DNA of 42,846 bases from Shewanella abyssi (GCF_023284025.1 NZ_JAKIKR010000046.1:1-42846); one strand, 5' to 3'. Counted from the first letter of the stretch, positions 8,593 through 17,559 are shown. Numbers and translations are program-made. The notes: generated from the sequence alone by a model not told the origin.

Positions 8593-9789
8593 ATGGGTGA
8601 TTCAAGTGAGTCAAAAGACCTAATTAAAATACCGGTCGCTAAATTAGGCGTGGGTATGTTTGTCGAGTCTATCGACAACACCAAAGGACGAGTGAGTATT
8701 GCCAGCGCAGGTCAGATCCGCAGCAAGGAAGCTATTGCCAAATTGCTTCACTGCGGCACGACTCATGCGTGGGTTAATGCTGAGCGCTCATCGGCTGATT
8801 GTGGTCTAAATCGACCCAATGTAAAGCCTACCAAAATAGCTAAACCTGTAGCCAAAAGAGTCAGCACGAACCGTGTTGCCACTCAACATAAAGCAAAAGA
8901 ATTAATGGTTGAGGCAAAAGATCTCATCCAAAAAGTGCTATCTGAAACCTTCGAGGGCAAAGCCGTAGAGGTCGAGCCTTTTGAAGCGCTTGCCGACAAT
9001 ATGATTGAATCGGTACTGCTTGATGCCGACGCGTTAAAATGTGTATCGGCGCTGCGCTCAAAAGATGCTTACCTGCTAGAACATTCCATCAACGTGGCAT
9101 TTTTGCTAATCACCTTTGGTCGATATCTCAAATTTGATACTGACATGCTGCGGGATCTCGCCGTTGGCGGTATTTTGCATGATATCGGCAAAATAAAAGT
9201 CGATAGTGCGATTCTAAACAAGCCTGGTAAGTTAACAGCAGAAGAGTTTGAGCATGTTAAATTACATCAAACCTATGCTATTGAGATAATGAACAACACC
9301 GCAGGCCTATCGCAGGTGAGTATCGATATCAGCTTAATGCACCACGAAAAACTGGACGGTAAAGGTTACCCACGTGGACTTAAGGGCGACGAGATCCCTA
9401 TTCATGGTCGTATAAGCTGCATAGTCGATATCTTCGATGCGTTAACGGCCACCCGCTGCTATAAAGAGGCGATGAGTCCTGCTGCAGCCTTTAAAATCTT
9501 ACTGAGCCTAACGCCATGCCATTTAGATCAGGCACTGGTATACGAGTTTATTCGTTGTGTTGGGGTTTACCCCGTTGGCTCATTGGTAGAGTTATCCGAT
9601 GGCCGAGTCGGTATTGTGTGGGAGTCTAAAAACCGCGATGCGCTGCATCCAAAGGTGAAGTGTTTTTATTCCAATAAACATAAGCTCTACACTGGAGTGA
9701 CTATAGTTGATCTGCTTAAATCTGATCTGAATATCGAAAAAGGGATCTCGCCGAGTAGCTTAGAGATAGATCCAAGCCCTTTTTACTAA
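8593..9789 (+). CDS. HD-GYP domain protein, probable cyclic-di-GMP phosphodiesterase
   Basis: A 398-residue cytoplasmic protein. Residues 10-100 resemble the DUF3391 N-terminal domain often found before HD-GYP; residues about 150-310 are the HD-GYP domain. Seen directly: HDIGK with the HD pair at 196-197, H225, the MHHEK pair at 250-251 and DGKGYP at 255-260. All the usual metal ligands seem present, so it is likely active in breaking down the second messenger cyclic-di-GMP. The C-terminal 80 residues (GSLVELSDGRVGIVWE) form the small beta extension common in this subfamily. It has its own upstream gap of 262 bases and no obvious operon partner. Environmental input is unknown because no sensor domain is recognised. 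Confidence 0.87.
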   Translation: MGDSSESKDLIKIPVAKLGVGMFVESIDNTKGRVSIASAGQIRSKEAIAKLLHCGTTHAWVNAERSSADCGLNRPNVKPTKIAKPVAKRVSTNRVATQHKAKELMVEAKDLIQKVLSETFEGKAVEVEPFEALADNMIESVLLDADALKCVSALRSKDAYLLEHSINVAFLLITFGRYLKFDTDMLRDLAVGGILHDIGKIKVDSAILNKPGKLTAEEFEHVKLHQTYAIEIMNNTAGLSQVSIDISLMHHEKLDGKGYPRGLKGDEIPIHGRISCIVDIFDALTATRCYKEAMSPAAAFKILLSLTPCHLDQALVYEFIRCVGVYPVGSLVELSDGRVGIVWESKNRDALHPKVKCFYSNKHKLYTGVTIVDLLKSDLNIEKGISPSSLEIDPSPFY

Positions 9790-9856
9790 GGGATGACTTA
9801 ACTATCCTCACTGGATGAGCAGATGCTGAATTCCATTGCCATTATAAGTAAAAGAT

Positions 9857-9879
9857 ATAGCCTTAGCTGAAAAGGCTAT
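9857..9879. other. Weak hairpin after the HD-GYP gene
   Basis: ATAGCC and GGCTAT form a 6-bp stem around an 11-base loop about 70 bases after the HD-GYP stop. There is no U-run, so it could be a poor terminator or simply a chance hairpin. Confidence 0.25.
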
Positions 9880-9916
9880 TAATTAGTAATAAAGAATATT
9901 GGCAGAAATCACATTC

Positions 9917-9959
9917 CTCCCCAATAATTGCGATTCAAATCGATCGCTTATTGGGGGAG
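9917..9959 (+). promoter_or_regulatory. Hairpin covering the ribosome-binding site of the following small gene
   Basis: CTCCCCAATAA (9917-9927) is complementary to TTATTGGGGGAG (9948-9959), with one extra G. Inside, GCGAT (9930-9934) pairs with ATCGC (9943-9947). Together they make a stem of about 16 bp. The right arm contains GGGGGAG, the very strong Shine-Dalgarno sequence of the ATG at 9965. Folding would hide the ribosome-binding site. There is no U-run, so it is not a normal terminator. The arrangement suggests translational control by temperature, a small RNA or a protein. Confidence 0.55.
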
Positions 9960-9964
9960 TTAGT

Positions 9965-10114
9965 ATGAATAAAGGGTTAATTTTACTGTGTTGCCTAGTC
10001 TTTATTAGTGCCTCACTCCTGACGTCTGGATTGACGAGAGCACTTATCGATCTCGGTGCCTTTAGCGGCTTGCTGTGGATTGTATTTCGTCACAAAAATC
10101 CTATGCAAGACTAA
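9965..10114 (+). CDS. Small single-span membrane protein, possibly translation-controlled
   Basis: A 49-residue protein, MNKGLILLCCLVFISAS at its start, with one strongly hydrophobic segment (about residues 4-21) and a second moderately hydrophobic stretch (GAFSGLLWIVF) before a basic tail. The frame could be extended to a TTG at 9899. The ATG at 9965 is preferred because GGGGGAG lies just before it. I do not recognise a family. Its ribosome-binding site is locked into a hairpin (see 9917-9959), suggesting regulated synthesis. Convergent to the YeiH gene, 25 bases away. Confidence 0.55.
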   Translation: MNKGLILLCCLVFISASLLTSGLTRALIDLGAFSGLLWIVFRHKNPMQD

Positions 10115-10139
10115 TCTCTTAAGGCTTAAGTCATAGGAG

Positions 10140-11072
10140 TTAATAGAGAATATAGCCTAACGAACTTATGCCAATAGCAAGCCATAGTAGTAAACCAAGA
10201 ATCAGTGGTTTAGGACCTGTGGCCTTCATCTTCTTCACAGTGATCCCCGCACCAATTAAGAACAAGCACACCACCAACAAGCGCTTCGACGCCTCAAATG
10301 CTACCTCATAAAAGGGTTCTCCCTGAGGGAGCCAATAAGCTATTGAGATCGTTAAGCAATAGAAACCAATAAAATAGGGGATGGTAATTTTTTTCTTATC
10401 ACCGCTAAAAAGCATCGAGCTTATTAGCGCCACGGGAACGATCCATAATGCTCTGGCTAACTTAATCGTGGTGGCGGTGGTCAGCGCTTCACTGCCATAA
10501 GCAGATGCAGCGCCCACAACCGAAGAGGTATCATGGATCGCTATCGCGCTCCATACGCCAAAGTCATGTTGAGACATTGACAGCCCATGGCCTATCGCAG
10601 GGAATAGAAATAAAGCCACAGAGTTAAGCATAAACACCGTCGCCAGCGCCACTGCCGCTTGTTCGCTATTGGCTCTAATGGCTGGCGCCACAGCGGCAAT
10701 AGCGCTACCGCCACAAATGGCGGTACCAGCAGCGATTAGGTGACCCGTTTTAGCATCAAACTTAAGTGCACGGGTCAAGGTAAAACCAAGCAGCAAGGTG
10801 ACAATGATAGAGCCGATAATTAAGGGGAAATTTTCCAAGCTAACCGCGATTGCGGTATCTAGATGAATACCGAAACCTAGGCCAACGATAGAGTAGGCCA
10901 GCAGCTTTTTAGTTAACTTGGCTAATGGGATTTGACTGGGCACCCAGCCAATACTCGCGAGGGTAAACCCAAGCATTAGCGCGATTGGCGATGAGATAAC
11001 TGGCAGTAAACAGAGCAAGGCAATGATGATGAAAAGTGCTGTTTGTTTACGGTCTTGTGGCAGTCTTGTCAT
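10140..11072 (-). CDS. YeiH/UPF0324 family membrane protein (putative sulfate-type exporter)
   Basis: A 310-residue inner-membrane protein with about ten hydrophobic segments. It matches the YeiH/UPF0324 family: LAYSIVGLGFGIHL, the conserved AAGTAICGGSAIAAVAPAI and the IHDTSSVVGAASAYG region are diagnostic. The family is annotated as putative sulfate or sulfonate exporters on limited evidence, so transport direction and substrate are uncertain. Length is slightly below the usual 330-350, mostly at the N-terminus. No ribosome-binding site stands out before ATG 11072. Members are often next to a LysR regulator; none is present here. Confidence 0.85.
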   Translation of the reverse strand: MTRLPQDRKQTALFIIIALLCLLPVISSPIALMLGFTLASIGWVPSQIPLAKLTKKLLAYSIVGLGFGIHLDTAIAVSLENFPLIIGSIIVTLLLGFTLTRALKFDAKTGHLIAAGTAICGGSAIAAVAPAIRANSEQAAVALATVFMLNSVALFLFPAIGHGLSMSQHDFGVWSAIAIHDTSSVVGAASAYGSEALTTATTIKLARALWIVPVALISSMLFSGDKKKITIPYFIGFYCLTISIAYWLPQGEPFYEVAFEASKRLLVVCLFLIGAGITVKKMKATGPKPLILGLLLWLAIGISSLGYILY

Positions 11073-11412
11073 GTCAGTGCGCGATGCTATTTAGCGGTAA
11101 ATGAGCTGCTGATTATAGCGTTAGATTACCTTTAGATAAATTAAATACTACTGACTATTACCTTCAATAAAATTGACCCAATATTGGCAGCTTAATTTAA
11201 AAATGGTGATTCATCCGCAAAGAGACCACGGTTATGTCTCATTTCTACTCAATGTCGCGATAAACTTTCAATCATTTACATTGCTTGACTGTAGATTACT
11301 TTGTTTTCACAGAGAATGAACATCATTAACAGGATGTGTAATAACCGACATCATTAGAGATACTTAGTTGTTGTGCCTTTTCCGCAGTAGCGTACCCACA
11401 AGGTTTTATTTA
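11073..11412. other. Gap between YeiH gene and lipoprotein gene
   Basis: 340 AT-rich bases between divergent genes. A small hairpin GAGAC-(9)-GTCTC is visible near 11220-11240. I could not recognise a specific operator or RNA. Confidence 0.3.
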
Positions 11413-11721
11413 GTGTTTAAGATCATAGTAGTTTGTATATGTTGCCTTTTAACGGGTTGTACTTTTTTTGGGGGTAAACATGCTGTAAACGAACAGCAGT
11501 TGTACTACCGGATTAATGAAGCTTATGATTTTGAAGTGACCCATTGTGATAGTTTTGCTATGGCTCGAGGTCGGGGAACAAACGAGTTTGCATTGCGTGA
11601 TGCCAAAAACCAAGCGATGAAATACGGGGAAGAGATTGGTGGTACTCATATCGTATGGATACATGTTGATGAAGGTGAGGTGACAAAAGTCGTCGCTGTG
11701 GTTTACAAATGCCTGCAATAA
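11413..11721 (+). CDS. Small lipoprotein (DUF4156-like)
   Basis: A 102-residue lipoprotein if the GTG at 11413 is used; an in-frame TTG at 11368 would give 117. The GTG is preferred because it yields a compact signal peptide, MFKIIVVCICCLLTGC, with lipobox LLTGC and an AAGG 9 bases upstream. The mature part contains ARGRGTNEFALRDAKNQAMKYGEEIGGTHIVW and then a VYKC ending. This pattern (N-A-K-N-A-A-x4-GG-x-H-V) resembles the DUF4156 group of small outer-membrane lipoproteins of unknown function. The two mature Cys (HCDSF and YKC) may form a disulfide. Alone between two unrelated genes. Confidence 0.65.
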   Translation: MFKIIVVCICCLLTGCTFFGGKHAVNEQQLYYRINEAYDFEVTHCDSFAMARGRGTNEFALRDAKNQAMKYGEEIGGTHIVWIHVDEGEVTKVVAVVYKCLQ

Positions 11722-11818
11722 TATCTTATGGTTTTATTCCCTAACTATGAAATTTAAGGTTCCTCCTAGGCCACTGCTGATAAGAGTAGTTTGGCTATGC
11801 AATGCCCTTTAAAACAAA

Positions 11819-11845
11819 ATCTGGCTATAGGTGCTATAGCCAGAT
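11819..11845. terminator. Hairpin terminator shared by the lipoprotein and glutathione reductase genes
   Basis: ATCTGGCTATAG and CTATAGCCAGAT make a perfect 12-bp stem around a GTG loop. On the minus strand it is followed by TTTTGTTTT, so it looks like a Rho-independent terminator for gor. It lies 98 bases after the lipoprotein stop and could also serve that gene. Confidence 0.75.
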
Positions 11846-11892
11846 CTAGCCGTTATTTCCTAAGATCGAAACGCAGATGACTAGTGTCTAGA

Positions 11893-13248
11893 CTAGCGTA
11901 GGGTAACGAACTCTTCCGCACCAGTAGGGTGAATAGCCACTACTGAATCAAAGTCTGCTTTAGTGGCGCCCATCTTCATCGCCACGCCAAAGCCTTGTAA
12001 AATTTCATCCATGCCATAGCCAATGCCGTGGATACCGACCACTTTTTGGTTGTCGCCAGCGCAGACAAGCTTCATCTTACACGCTTGACGGTGCGCAGTA
12101 ACAGCGGTGTACATAGAGGTAAAACCTGAAGTGTACACGGTGACATTGTCTTCACCATATTTAGCATTAGCTTCAGGCTCAGAAAGCCCCATAGTGCCGA
12201 TAGCGGGGTGGCTAAAGACCACGGTTGGAATGCAATCATAATCCATTCTAGCGTCGCTCATACCGTTAAATAGACGCTCTGATAACAGGCGACCCGCCTT
12301 AACTGCGACGGGTGTTAGCTCAACACCACCGGCCATGATGTCGCCGACACAGTAAATACCCTTATCGGTAGTGTTCTGTTGATCATCGGTGATCACGTAG
12401 CCTTTTGCATCAAGCTCAACTTTGGTGTTTTCAAGACCGATGCTACCCGTTGATGGGTGACGACCAATGGCCCAAATTAGGCAATCAACCTCATAGCTCT
12501 CGCCATTTTCAATTGTTAAGGTCAGGCTGCCGTCAGTATTTTTGATGACCGATTCAGGAGTGCTTTGAGTGTGCAATGTTGGACCGTCAGTCGCCATAGA
12601 CTCCATTAATGCTTCGCTTAGCATTGGGTCAAAGCTTCTCAGCGGTGCATGCTTACGGACAAACAGGTGAGTTTCACTGCCTAAAGAGTGCAGCACGCCC
12701 GCCAATTCAACCGCGATATAACCGGCGCCAATAACCGCAACGCGTTTTGGTTGTGCTTTTAGGGCGAAGAAGCCGTCAGAGTCGATGCCATACTCTGCAC
12801 CTGGAATGTTAGGGATGGTCGGCGCGCCACCAGTGGCGATAAGAATATTGTCGGCAGTGTACTGCTCGCCATCAACTTCAATGGTGCGGTTGTCGACAAA
12901 GCGACCATAGCCACGGACTAGTGTCACGCCATTGCTTTCTAGGCCTCGGTCGTAAGAGCCATGAATACGGTCAATATAAGCTTCACGGCTGGCCACAAGT
13001 GTGCTCCAGTCGAAATTATTGACGGTGACATCAAAACCATAATCTTTAGCATACAGATGCATGGCTTCAGCGACTTGAGCGCCGTACCACATCACTTTCT
13101 TAGGTACGCAACCTACATTTACGCAGGTTCCTCCAAGCGCTTTTGCTTCAATAAGTAACACTTTTGCACCACGCATGGCTGCTCTGTTAGCCGATGCAAT
13201 TCCGCCGCTACCAGCGCCAAGACAGATATAATCAAAATGTTGAGCCAT
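11893..13248 (-). CDS. gor: Glutathione reductase
   Basis: A 451-residue cytoplasmic FAD enzyme that reduces oxidised glutathione with NADPH. Visible parts are the FAD-binding GAGSGGIASANRAA (11-24), the redox pair in GGTCVNVGCVPKK (C42 and C47), the NADPH-binding GAGYIAVELAGVL, the second FAD motif YCVGDI, and the C-terminal AIHPTGAEEFVTLR with the active-site His-Glu. The frame extends 4 codons to a TTG at 13260, but ATG 13248 has GGAG 8 bases upstream and is the expected start. Length matches E. coli Gor (450). No operon partners; the stop is followed by a strong terminator. Confidence 0.95.
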   Translation of the reverse strand: MAQHFDYICLGAGSGGIASANRAAMRGAKVLLIEAKALGGTCVNVGCVPKKVMWYGAQVAEAMHLYAKDYGFDVTVNNFDWSTLVASREAYIDRIHGSYDRGLESNGVTLVRGYGRFVDNRTIEVDGEQYTADNILIATGGAPTIPNIPGAEYGIDSDGFFALKAQPKRVAVIGAGYIAVELAGVLHSLGSETHLFVRKHAPLRSFDPMLSEALMESMATDGPTLHTQSTPESVIKNTDGSLTLTIENGESYEVDCLIWAIGRHPSTGSIGLENTKVELDAKGYVITDDQQNTTDKGIYCVGDIMAGGVELTPVAVKAGRLLSERLFNGMSDARMDYDCIPTVVFSHPAIGTMGLSEPEANAKYGEDNVTVYTSGFTSMYTAVTAHRQACKMKLVCAGDNQKVVGIHGIGYGMDEILQGFGVAMKMGATKADFDSVVAIHPTGAEEFVTLR

Positions 13249-13587
13249 GTGTATCTCCAAAAAAAGTGACTTACTGACAAAAGCAAAATAGGGCTGAGGC
13301 TTTTGTTTCTATGGATAGGGCTAAGACGCACTTCGATTCAAAAAGACGAAAGTTTGTCTAAGCTCTATTCGTTGCTGTATCGATATGCAGCCATTGTAGA
13401 TTGAAATAATTTTTTGAACCAGATCAAATATTTCATCGAGGATCTTTGATCGTACCCTATTATATTGGGACGAGTGAGTACAATTTCAATGTGTCCTAGC
13501 AAGCTGAGATCCATGTGATGCAGTCTATTGAGTAACTGAAGTCTATTATTTATAAAGATTAGTTTCTTGCAATGATGTGAATATTCA
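13249..13587. other. Gap before gor with no clear gene
   Basis: About 340 bases upstream of gor. It holds the gor promoter and the stretch after the secreted-protein gene (13588-14055). A minus-strand frame of 92 codons (13365-13643) overlaps that gene's end and looks like chance. Nothing else is supportable. Confidence 0.3.
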
Positions 13588-14055
13588 CTAGCGCCTATAT
13601 TGGCAGCTATGGTGATCACTTTGATCTGGCCCTTCCATGCCACACTTCAAGCATTCCCATTCAGCTTGCCTAACATTAAGTTCTTGCTGGTGGTGCGTGT
13701 TGCGATGATTCACGCCAAGTTTTAAATTTTTTTCTAATAAATTCATTCGGCTATTGAGCCAACGACAACCAGCGTTGTTCGCGACAGTTTTTCGGTTAGC
13801 GAGCTGTTGTTTGCGGCTGATTTTTTTGGTTTTAGCTTTTGGTTTCGATGGTAATGGTTTGTGGACTCGGGTTGTCTTGCTAGGCTTAATCGGTGTGTAG
13901 CTCAGTGCTGTTTTGGACTGTGTGGGAATCGTGAGTGGCTGACCTTTATCATCTAACACCACGCCTAAAGGTAGTGGTGCCGAGTCATTGGCAAGGCAGC
14001 AAGGGCTGATAAGTATTAGCGCACAGAAGGTGCGTAGATAGGGAGTGAGTAACAT
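13588..14055 (-). CDS. Exported protein of unknown function with a basic linker
   Basis: A 155-residue protein with a signal peptide (MLLTPYLRTFCALILISPCCLA). A Pro/Lys/Thr-rich basic region follows (about residues 55-90, KPLPSKPKAKTKKISRKQQ). The C-terminal part has three Cys (AGCRWLN, and WECLKCGM with a C-x2-C) that could bind metal or make disulfides. The ribosome-binding site is GAGG 6 bases before the ATG. I do not know the family; the C-terminal CRWLxxRMxxLE...EWxCLKCG segment looks conserved enough to search. Basic linker plus signal peptide suggests contact with peptidoglycan or nucleic acid, but that is a guess. Confidence 0.55.
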   Translation of the reverse strand: MLLTPYLRTFCALILISPCCLANDSAPLPLGVVLDDKGQPLTIPTQSKTALSYTPIKPSKTTRVHKPLPSKPKAKTKKISRKQQLANRKTVANNAGCRWLNSRMNLLEKNLKLGVNHRNTHHQQELNVRQAEWECLKCGMEGPDQSDHHSCQYRR

Positions 14056-14159
14056 TCCTTGTCCTCTGAGTTAGACACCATTTGCAATCCGTTGCCAATG
14101 GTCATCAATATTCGATTTTATTAGGTCATTAAAAACAAACTATAGCCTAACTTGGGACC

Positions 14160-14945
14160 TTAGAAGCTCCAACTTAGGTGAATGCCGGCATAAGTTTCGT
14201 CGAAACTGCCTTTGGTATTGTTATTTCGCGCCTCAAGTTTGATATCTTCTTGAGCGATGCTACGGCTAACATGACCTGATAACACCCAATGATTAGGCAT
14301 CTCATATTCTGCTTCAACACCAAATTGAAAGTGGTTGGCTCCATCATGTTCTTCAGTGACATATTGAAAATCAAAACCTTGGGTTATGTACGGCGAAACA
14401 GTGAAACTTTCAGCCAAGTCCCAATTGCTGTGTATGCTTACCTCGACAAAATAGCCCGCAGCTTCAGTGGAATAGGTATAGCTAACGGAAGGCACTAACC
14501 AATCTACTGCTGCATACTCTAGTACGCCAAATAGTTCGTTGTCAAAGCTACGCTCATCACCGTAAAATTCTAACCGCTGATAACCGACACTACCAGCAAG
14601 ATTGTCAGTTAAGTTAAAGCCATACTCTATGCCAAAATTCCACTCGGTGTAATCTTGACTATCCCCGCGACCGACAGTTGCATATAGGCTTAAGCTCTCA
14701 GTTTGTACCGCTGCAGTAGCCCAATAAATACCACCTTTGTCGAGATTGTCGCGCCCCTCTGATATGTAGTTTGAGTCCCAGCCGAGATCAAACAGTGCTT
14801 GCACTTGGCCACTATCATCCGACGGAAGCTTCTCAATAATACGAGTACTATGGGAGTCGTCAACATTAGGCGCTTCACCGGCGAATACAAAAGATGACCC
14901 GATCAACAAAGGGATTGTAATGGCTAATTGCTTGGCTTTTCTCAT
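14160..14945 (-). CDS. Outer-membrane beta-barrel protein of unknown function
   Basis: A 261-residue protein with a signal peptide (residues 1-22, SSFVFA then GEAPN). A short periplasmic stretch is followed by alternating amphipathic strands of a small barrel, ending in the outer-membrane signature HLSWSF with terminal Phe. Regular strand patterns such as SLYATVGRG, YTEWNFGIEYGFNL and YFVEVSIHSNWDL suggest 10-12 strands. No family could be named. It is divergently transcribed from oligopeptidase A, with a 273-base spacer. A role as small porin or adhesin is possible. Confidence 0.7.
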   Translation of the reverse strand: MRKAKQLAITIPLLIGSSFVFAGEAPNVDDSHSTRIIEKLPSDDSGQVQALFDLGWDSNYISEGRDNLDKGGIYWATAAVQTESLSLYATVGRGDSQDYTEWNFGIEYGFNLTDNLAGSVGYQRLEFYGDERSFDNELFGVLEYAAVDWLVPSVSYTYSTEAAGYFVEVSIHSNWDLAESFTVSPYITQGFDFQYVTEEHDGANHFQFGVEAEYEMPNHWVLSGHVSRSIAQEDIKLEARNNNTKGSFDETYAGIHLSWSF

Positions 14946-15218
14946 AGCAAACTCTATATGTAGGCGAAAGTAAAAAACCCGCCTATAATAGTTCTAATAC
15001 ACTGAATGTAAATGATAATTGGTCGCATTTGCGAAGTGCTTTGCAATACGAGTATCGAGCAATATTGATACTTGTGGAACATGACTTTCATCAAAGTAAA
15101 TAGCTTTTCTAACTGCTAGGAAATGACCAAAGTGCAAATTTTATGGTTATTTCATTGAATATTGCCTACTTAACCCCTATCTCTTTACCTATCAACATAG
15201 AATGTTAAGGACTCAACC

Positions 15219-17258
15219 ATGAGCAACCCCTTGCTAAATAGCACTAAACTACCGCCTTTTTCTAGTATCAAAGCAGAACATATTCAACCCGCTATTGAAC
15301 AAGGTATCGCTAACTGCCGAGCGCAAATCGAACAGGTACTCAAGAATGAAGCTAGTTATACTTGGGATAACCTGATTGCTCCGCTTGATGACGTCGATGA
15401 CGAACTAGGCAAGGTATGGTCGCCGATTTCGCACATGAATTCAGTGGTTAGTAATGATGCATGGCGAGCAGCACACGACGCATGCCTGCCATTACTGTCG
15501 GAGTACGGCACGTTTGTCGGCCAACATCAGGGGCTTTATCAAGCCTATAAGTCGCTGGCAGCTTCTGCAGAATTTAACACTTACTCTCAAGCGCAAAAGA
15601 AAATGCTTGAGAACAGCCTGCGTGATTTTGAGCTATCAGGTATTGGTCTTAGTGATCGCGATAAGCTGCGTTATGGTGAACTGGTTAAGCGTATGTCAGA
15701 ACTGACCAGCAGCTTCTCTAATCAACTATTAGACGCGACTCAAGCATGGAGCAAGCTAATTACTGATGAATCAGAGCTCAAGGGACTGCCTGAATCTGCA
15801 GTGGCTGCAGCCGCTGCGATGGCTGATGCTAAAGAGTTGAAGGGATGGTTGTTTACCTTAGATTTCCCCTCTTACCTGCCGGTAATGACCTATAGCGAAA
15901 ATCGCGAACTGCGTGAAGAGTGCTACCGTGCCTTTGTCACTCGAGCATCTGATCAAGGCCCTAACGCGGGTGAGTTCGATAATGGGCCGCTAATGGATGA
16001 GATTTTATCACTGCGCCATGAACTGGCAAATCTATTAGGTTTCGATAGCTATGCTGATAAGTCTCTGGCAACTAAAATGGCCGAAACCCCAGCTCAAGTG
16101 CTGGAGTTCTTAACTGAACTTGCAACGCGCTCTAAAACTCAGGGCGAAACTGAGCTTAAAGAGCTTAAATATTTTGCGGCCAGCGAATATAGCGCTACAG
16201 ATCTCGCGGCTTGGGATCTGAGCTTTTACGCTGAAAAATTAAAGCATCATCGATACGAAATTTCACAAGAGTTACTGCGTCCGTATTTTCCTGAAGACAA
16301 AGTATTGTCAGGCTTGTTTTATACCGTGTCACGCTTATTTGGTCTTAAGGTTGAGGAGCAAAAAGAGTTTGATAGCTGGCATAAAGACGTGCGCTTCTTC
16401 CATATCAGCGACAGCAACGGCGAACACCGTGGCAGTTTCTACTTAGATCTATACGCCCGAGAAGGTAAGCGTGGCGGTGCATGGATGGACGATTGTCGTG
16501 CTCGTCGTGCAACTTCTACTGGCTTACAAGATCCAGTGGCTTACCTAACGTGTAATTTCAATGCCCCTGTCGCCGGTAAGCCAGCATTGTTTACCCATGA
16601 TGAAGTCACAACGCTATTCCATGAGTTTGGCCATGGTATTCATCATATGCTGACTAAGATTGATGTTGGCGGCGTATCAGGGATCAGCGGAGTGCCTTGG
16701 GATGCCGTTGAACTACCTAGTCAGTTTATGGAAAACTGGTGCTATGAGGAGGAAGCACTGGCTGAGATCTCAGGTCACTTCGAAACTGGCGAACCGCTGC
16801 CTAAAGTCATGCTAGACAAAATGCTTGCGGCGAAAAACTTCCAGTCAGGCATGATCATGCTACGTCAGCTTGAATTTTCACTGTTTGATTTTAAGATGCA
16901 CCTGGAATATGACCCTGCAATAGGGGCAAAAATTCAAGACAAACTTAACCAAGTACGTGACTTGGTTGCGGTAGTGCAAGCGCCCGAGTTTAACCGCTTT
17001 CAACATGGTTTCGCGCATATCTTCGCCGGCGGTTACGCCGCAGGTTACTACAGCTACAAATGGGCTGAAGTGCTGTCGGCCGATGCGTTCTCGATGTTTG
17101 AAGAGCTGGGGATCTTTAATGCTGAAACCGGTAAACGCTTCCTAGAGAATATTCTTGAGATGGGCGGCAGTGAAGAGCCTATGGAGCTATTTAAGCGCTT
17201 CCGTGGCCGAGAGCCAAAAACTGATGCGCTGTTAAGGCATTGTGGCATAAATGGCTAG
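15219..17258 (+). CDS. prlC: Oligopeptidase A (M3 zinc peptidase)
   Basis: A 679-residue cytoplasmic zinc metallopeptidase that degrades short peptides, including released signal peptides. The zinc site is HEFGH (H468, E469, H472) in TTLFHEFGHGIHHML, with the third ligand Glu expected in WDAVELPSQFMENW. Other M3-family stretches are GSFYLDLYAREGKRGGAWMDD and the C-terminal HIFAGGYAAGYYSYKWAEVLSADAF. Length matches E. coli PrlC (680). The start has AAGGA 8 bases upstream. A good terminator follows. Monocistronic here; the rsmJ partner seen in enterics is absent. Confidence 0.95.
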   Translation: MSNPLLNSTKLPPFSSIKAEHIQPAIEQGIANCRAQIEQVLKNEASYTWDNLIAPLDDVDDELGKVWSPISHMNSVVSNDAWRAAHDACLPLLSEYGTFVGQHQGLYQAYKSLAASAEFNTYSQAQKKMLENSLRDFELSGIGLSDRDKLRYGELVKRMSELTSSFSNQLLDATQAWSKLITDESELKGLPESAVAAAAAMADAKELKGWLFTLDFPSYLPVMTYSENRELREECYRAFVTRASDQGPNAGEFDNGPLMDEILSLRHELANLLGFDSYADKSLATKMAETPAQVLEFLTELATRSKTQGETELKELKYFAASEYSATDLAAWDLSFYAEKLKHHRYEISQELLRPYFPEDKVLSGLFYTVSRLFGLKVEEQKEFDSWHKDVRFFHISDSNGEHRGSFYLDLYAREGKRGGAWMDDCRARRATSTGLQDPVAYLTCNFNAPVAGKPALFTHDEVTTLFHEFGHGIHHMLTKIDVGGVSGISGVPWDAVELPSQFMENWCYEEEALAEISGHFETGEPLPKVMLDKMLAAKNFQSGMIMLRQLEFSLFDFKMHLEYDPAIGAKIQDKLNQVRDLVAVVQAPEFNRFQHGFAHIFAGGYAAGYYSYKWAEVLSADAFSMFEELGIFNAETGKRFLENILEMGGSEEPMELFKRFRGREPKTDALLRHCGING

Positions 17259-17268
17259 GTGATGTGAT

Positions 17269-17289
17269 AAAGGCGCCTCGTGCGCCTTT
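17269..17289 (+). terminator. Terminator of prlC
   Basis: AAAGGCGC and GCGCCTTT form an 8-bp stem around CTCGT, 10 bases after the prlC stop, running into TTTAATG. Confidence 0.65.
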
Positions 17290-17341
17290 AATGCGATATC
17301 GGCCTTATTGCCTAAATACAGCCAGTATTACAGTATGCTGA

Positions 17342-17440
17342 TCAATCCATAATAATCAGTAGTGGTAGGGGAATACTGCATAGCAGCAATACTAGAGCAC
17401 TTAGGCTAACGATGGTGCGTAATGATTTATCAAACTCCAT
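17342..17440 (-). CDS. Possible 32-residue membrane peptide
   Basis: A minus-strand frame starting at ATG 17440 with AGTAGG 6 bases upstream and ending TGA at 17342. It begins MEFDKSLRTIVSLS; then follows one strongly hydrophobic segment rich in Leu and Ile with two Pro, ending IIMD. Good ribosome-binding site, charged N-terminus and a single clean transmembrane segment make it plausible. It is too short to identify a family. Confidence 0.42.
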   Translation of the reverse strand: MEFDKSLRTIVSLSALVLLLCSIPLPLLIIMD

Positions 17441-17505
17441 GATTACCTACTGTTCTCGTAAATGTTCTTTCGTGAGCGATCTCGTTTAGATAACTTCCAT
17501 TTAAA

Positions 17506-17537
17506 AAGATGCCGTTCATCTCAGTGAACGGCATCTT
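17506..17537 (-). terminator. Rho-independent terminator of the Tsx-UrdA operon
   Basis: AAGATGCCGTTCA and TGAACGGCATCTT form a perfect 13-bp stem with a 6-base loop, 23 bases after the UrdA stop. On the minus strand the stem runs into TTTTTAAATGG. A textbook terminator marking the operon end. Confidence 0.85.
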
Positions 17538-17559
17538 ATCTTTAAGCAAATACTATCGA

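Larger units (their letters stand above)
17259..17559. other. Convergent gap after prlC
   Basis: 301 bases holding the prlC terminator (17269-17289), a possible 32-residue minus-strand membrane peptide (17342-17440) and the terminator of the UrdA operon (17506-17537). Nothing further was recognised. Confidence 0.6.

Noticed and set aside
13365..13643. A 92-codon minus-strand frame before gor
   Set aside because: It overlaps the end of the better-supported secreted-protein gene and has no recognisable features or ribosome-binding site.
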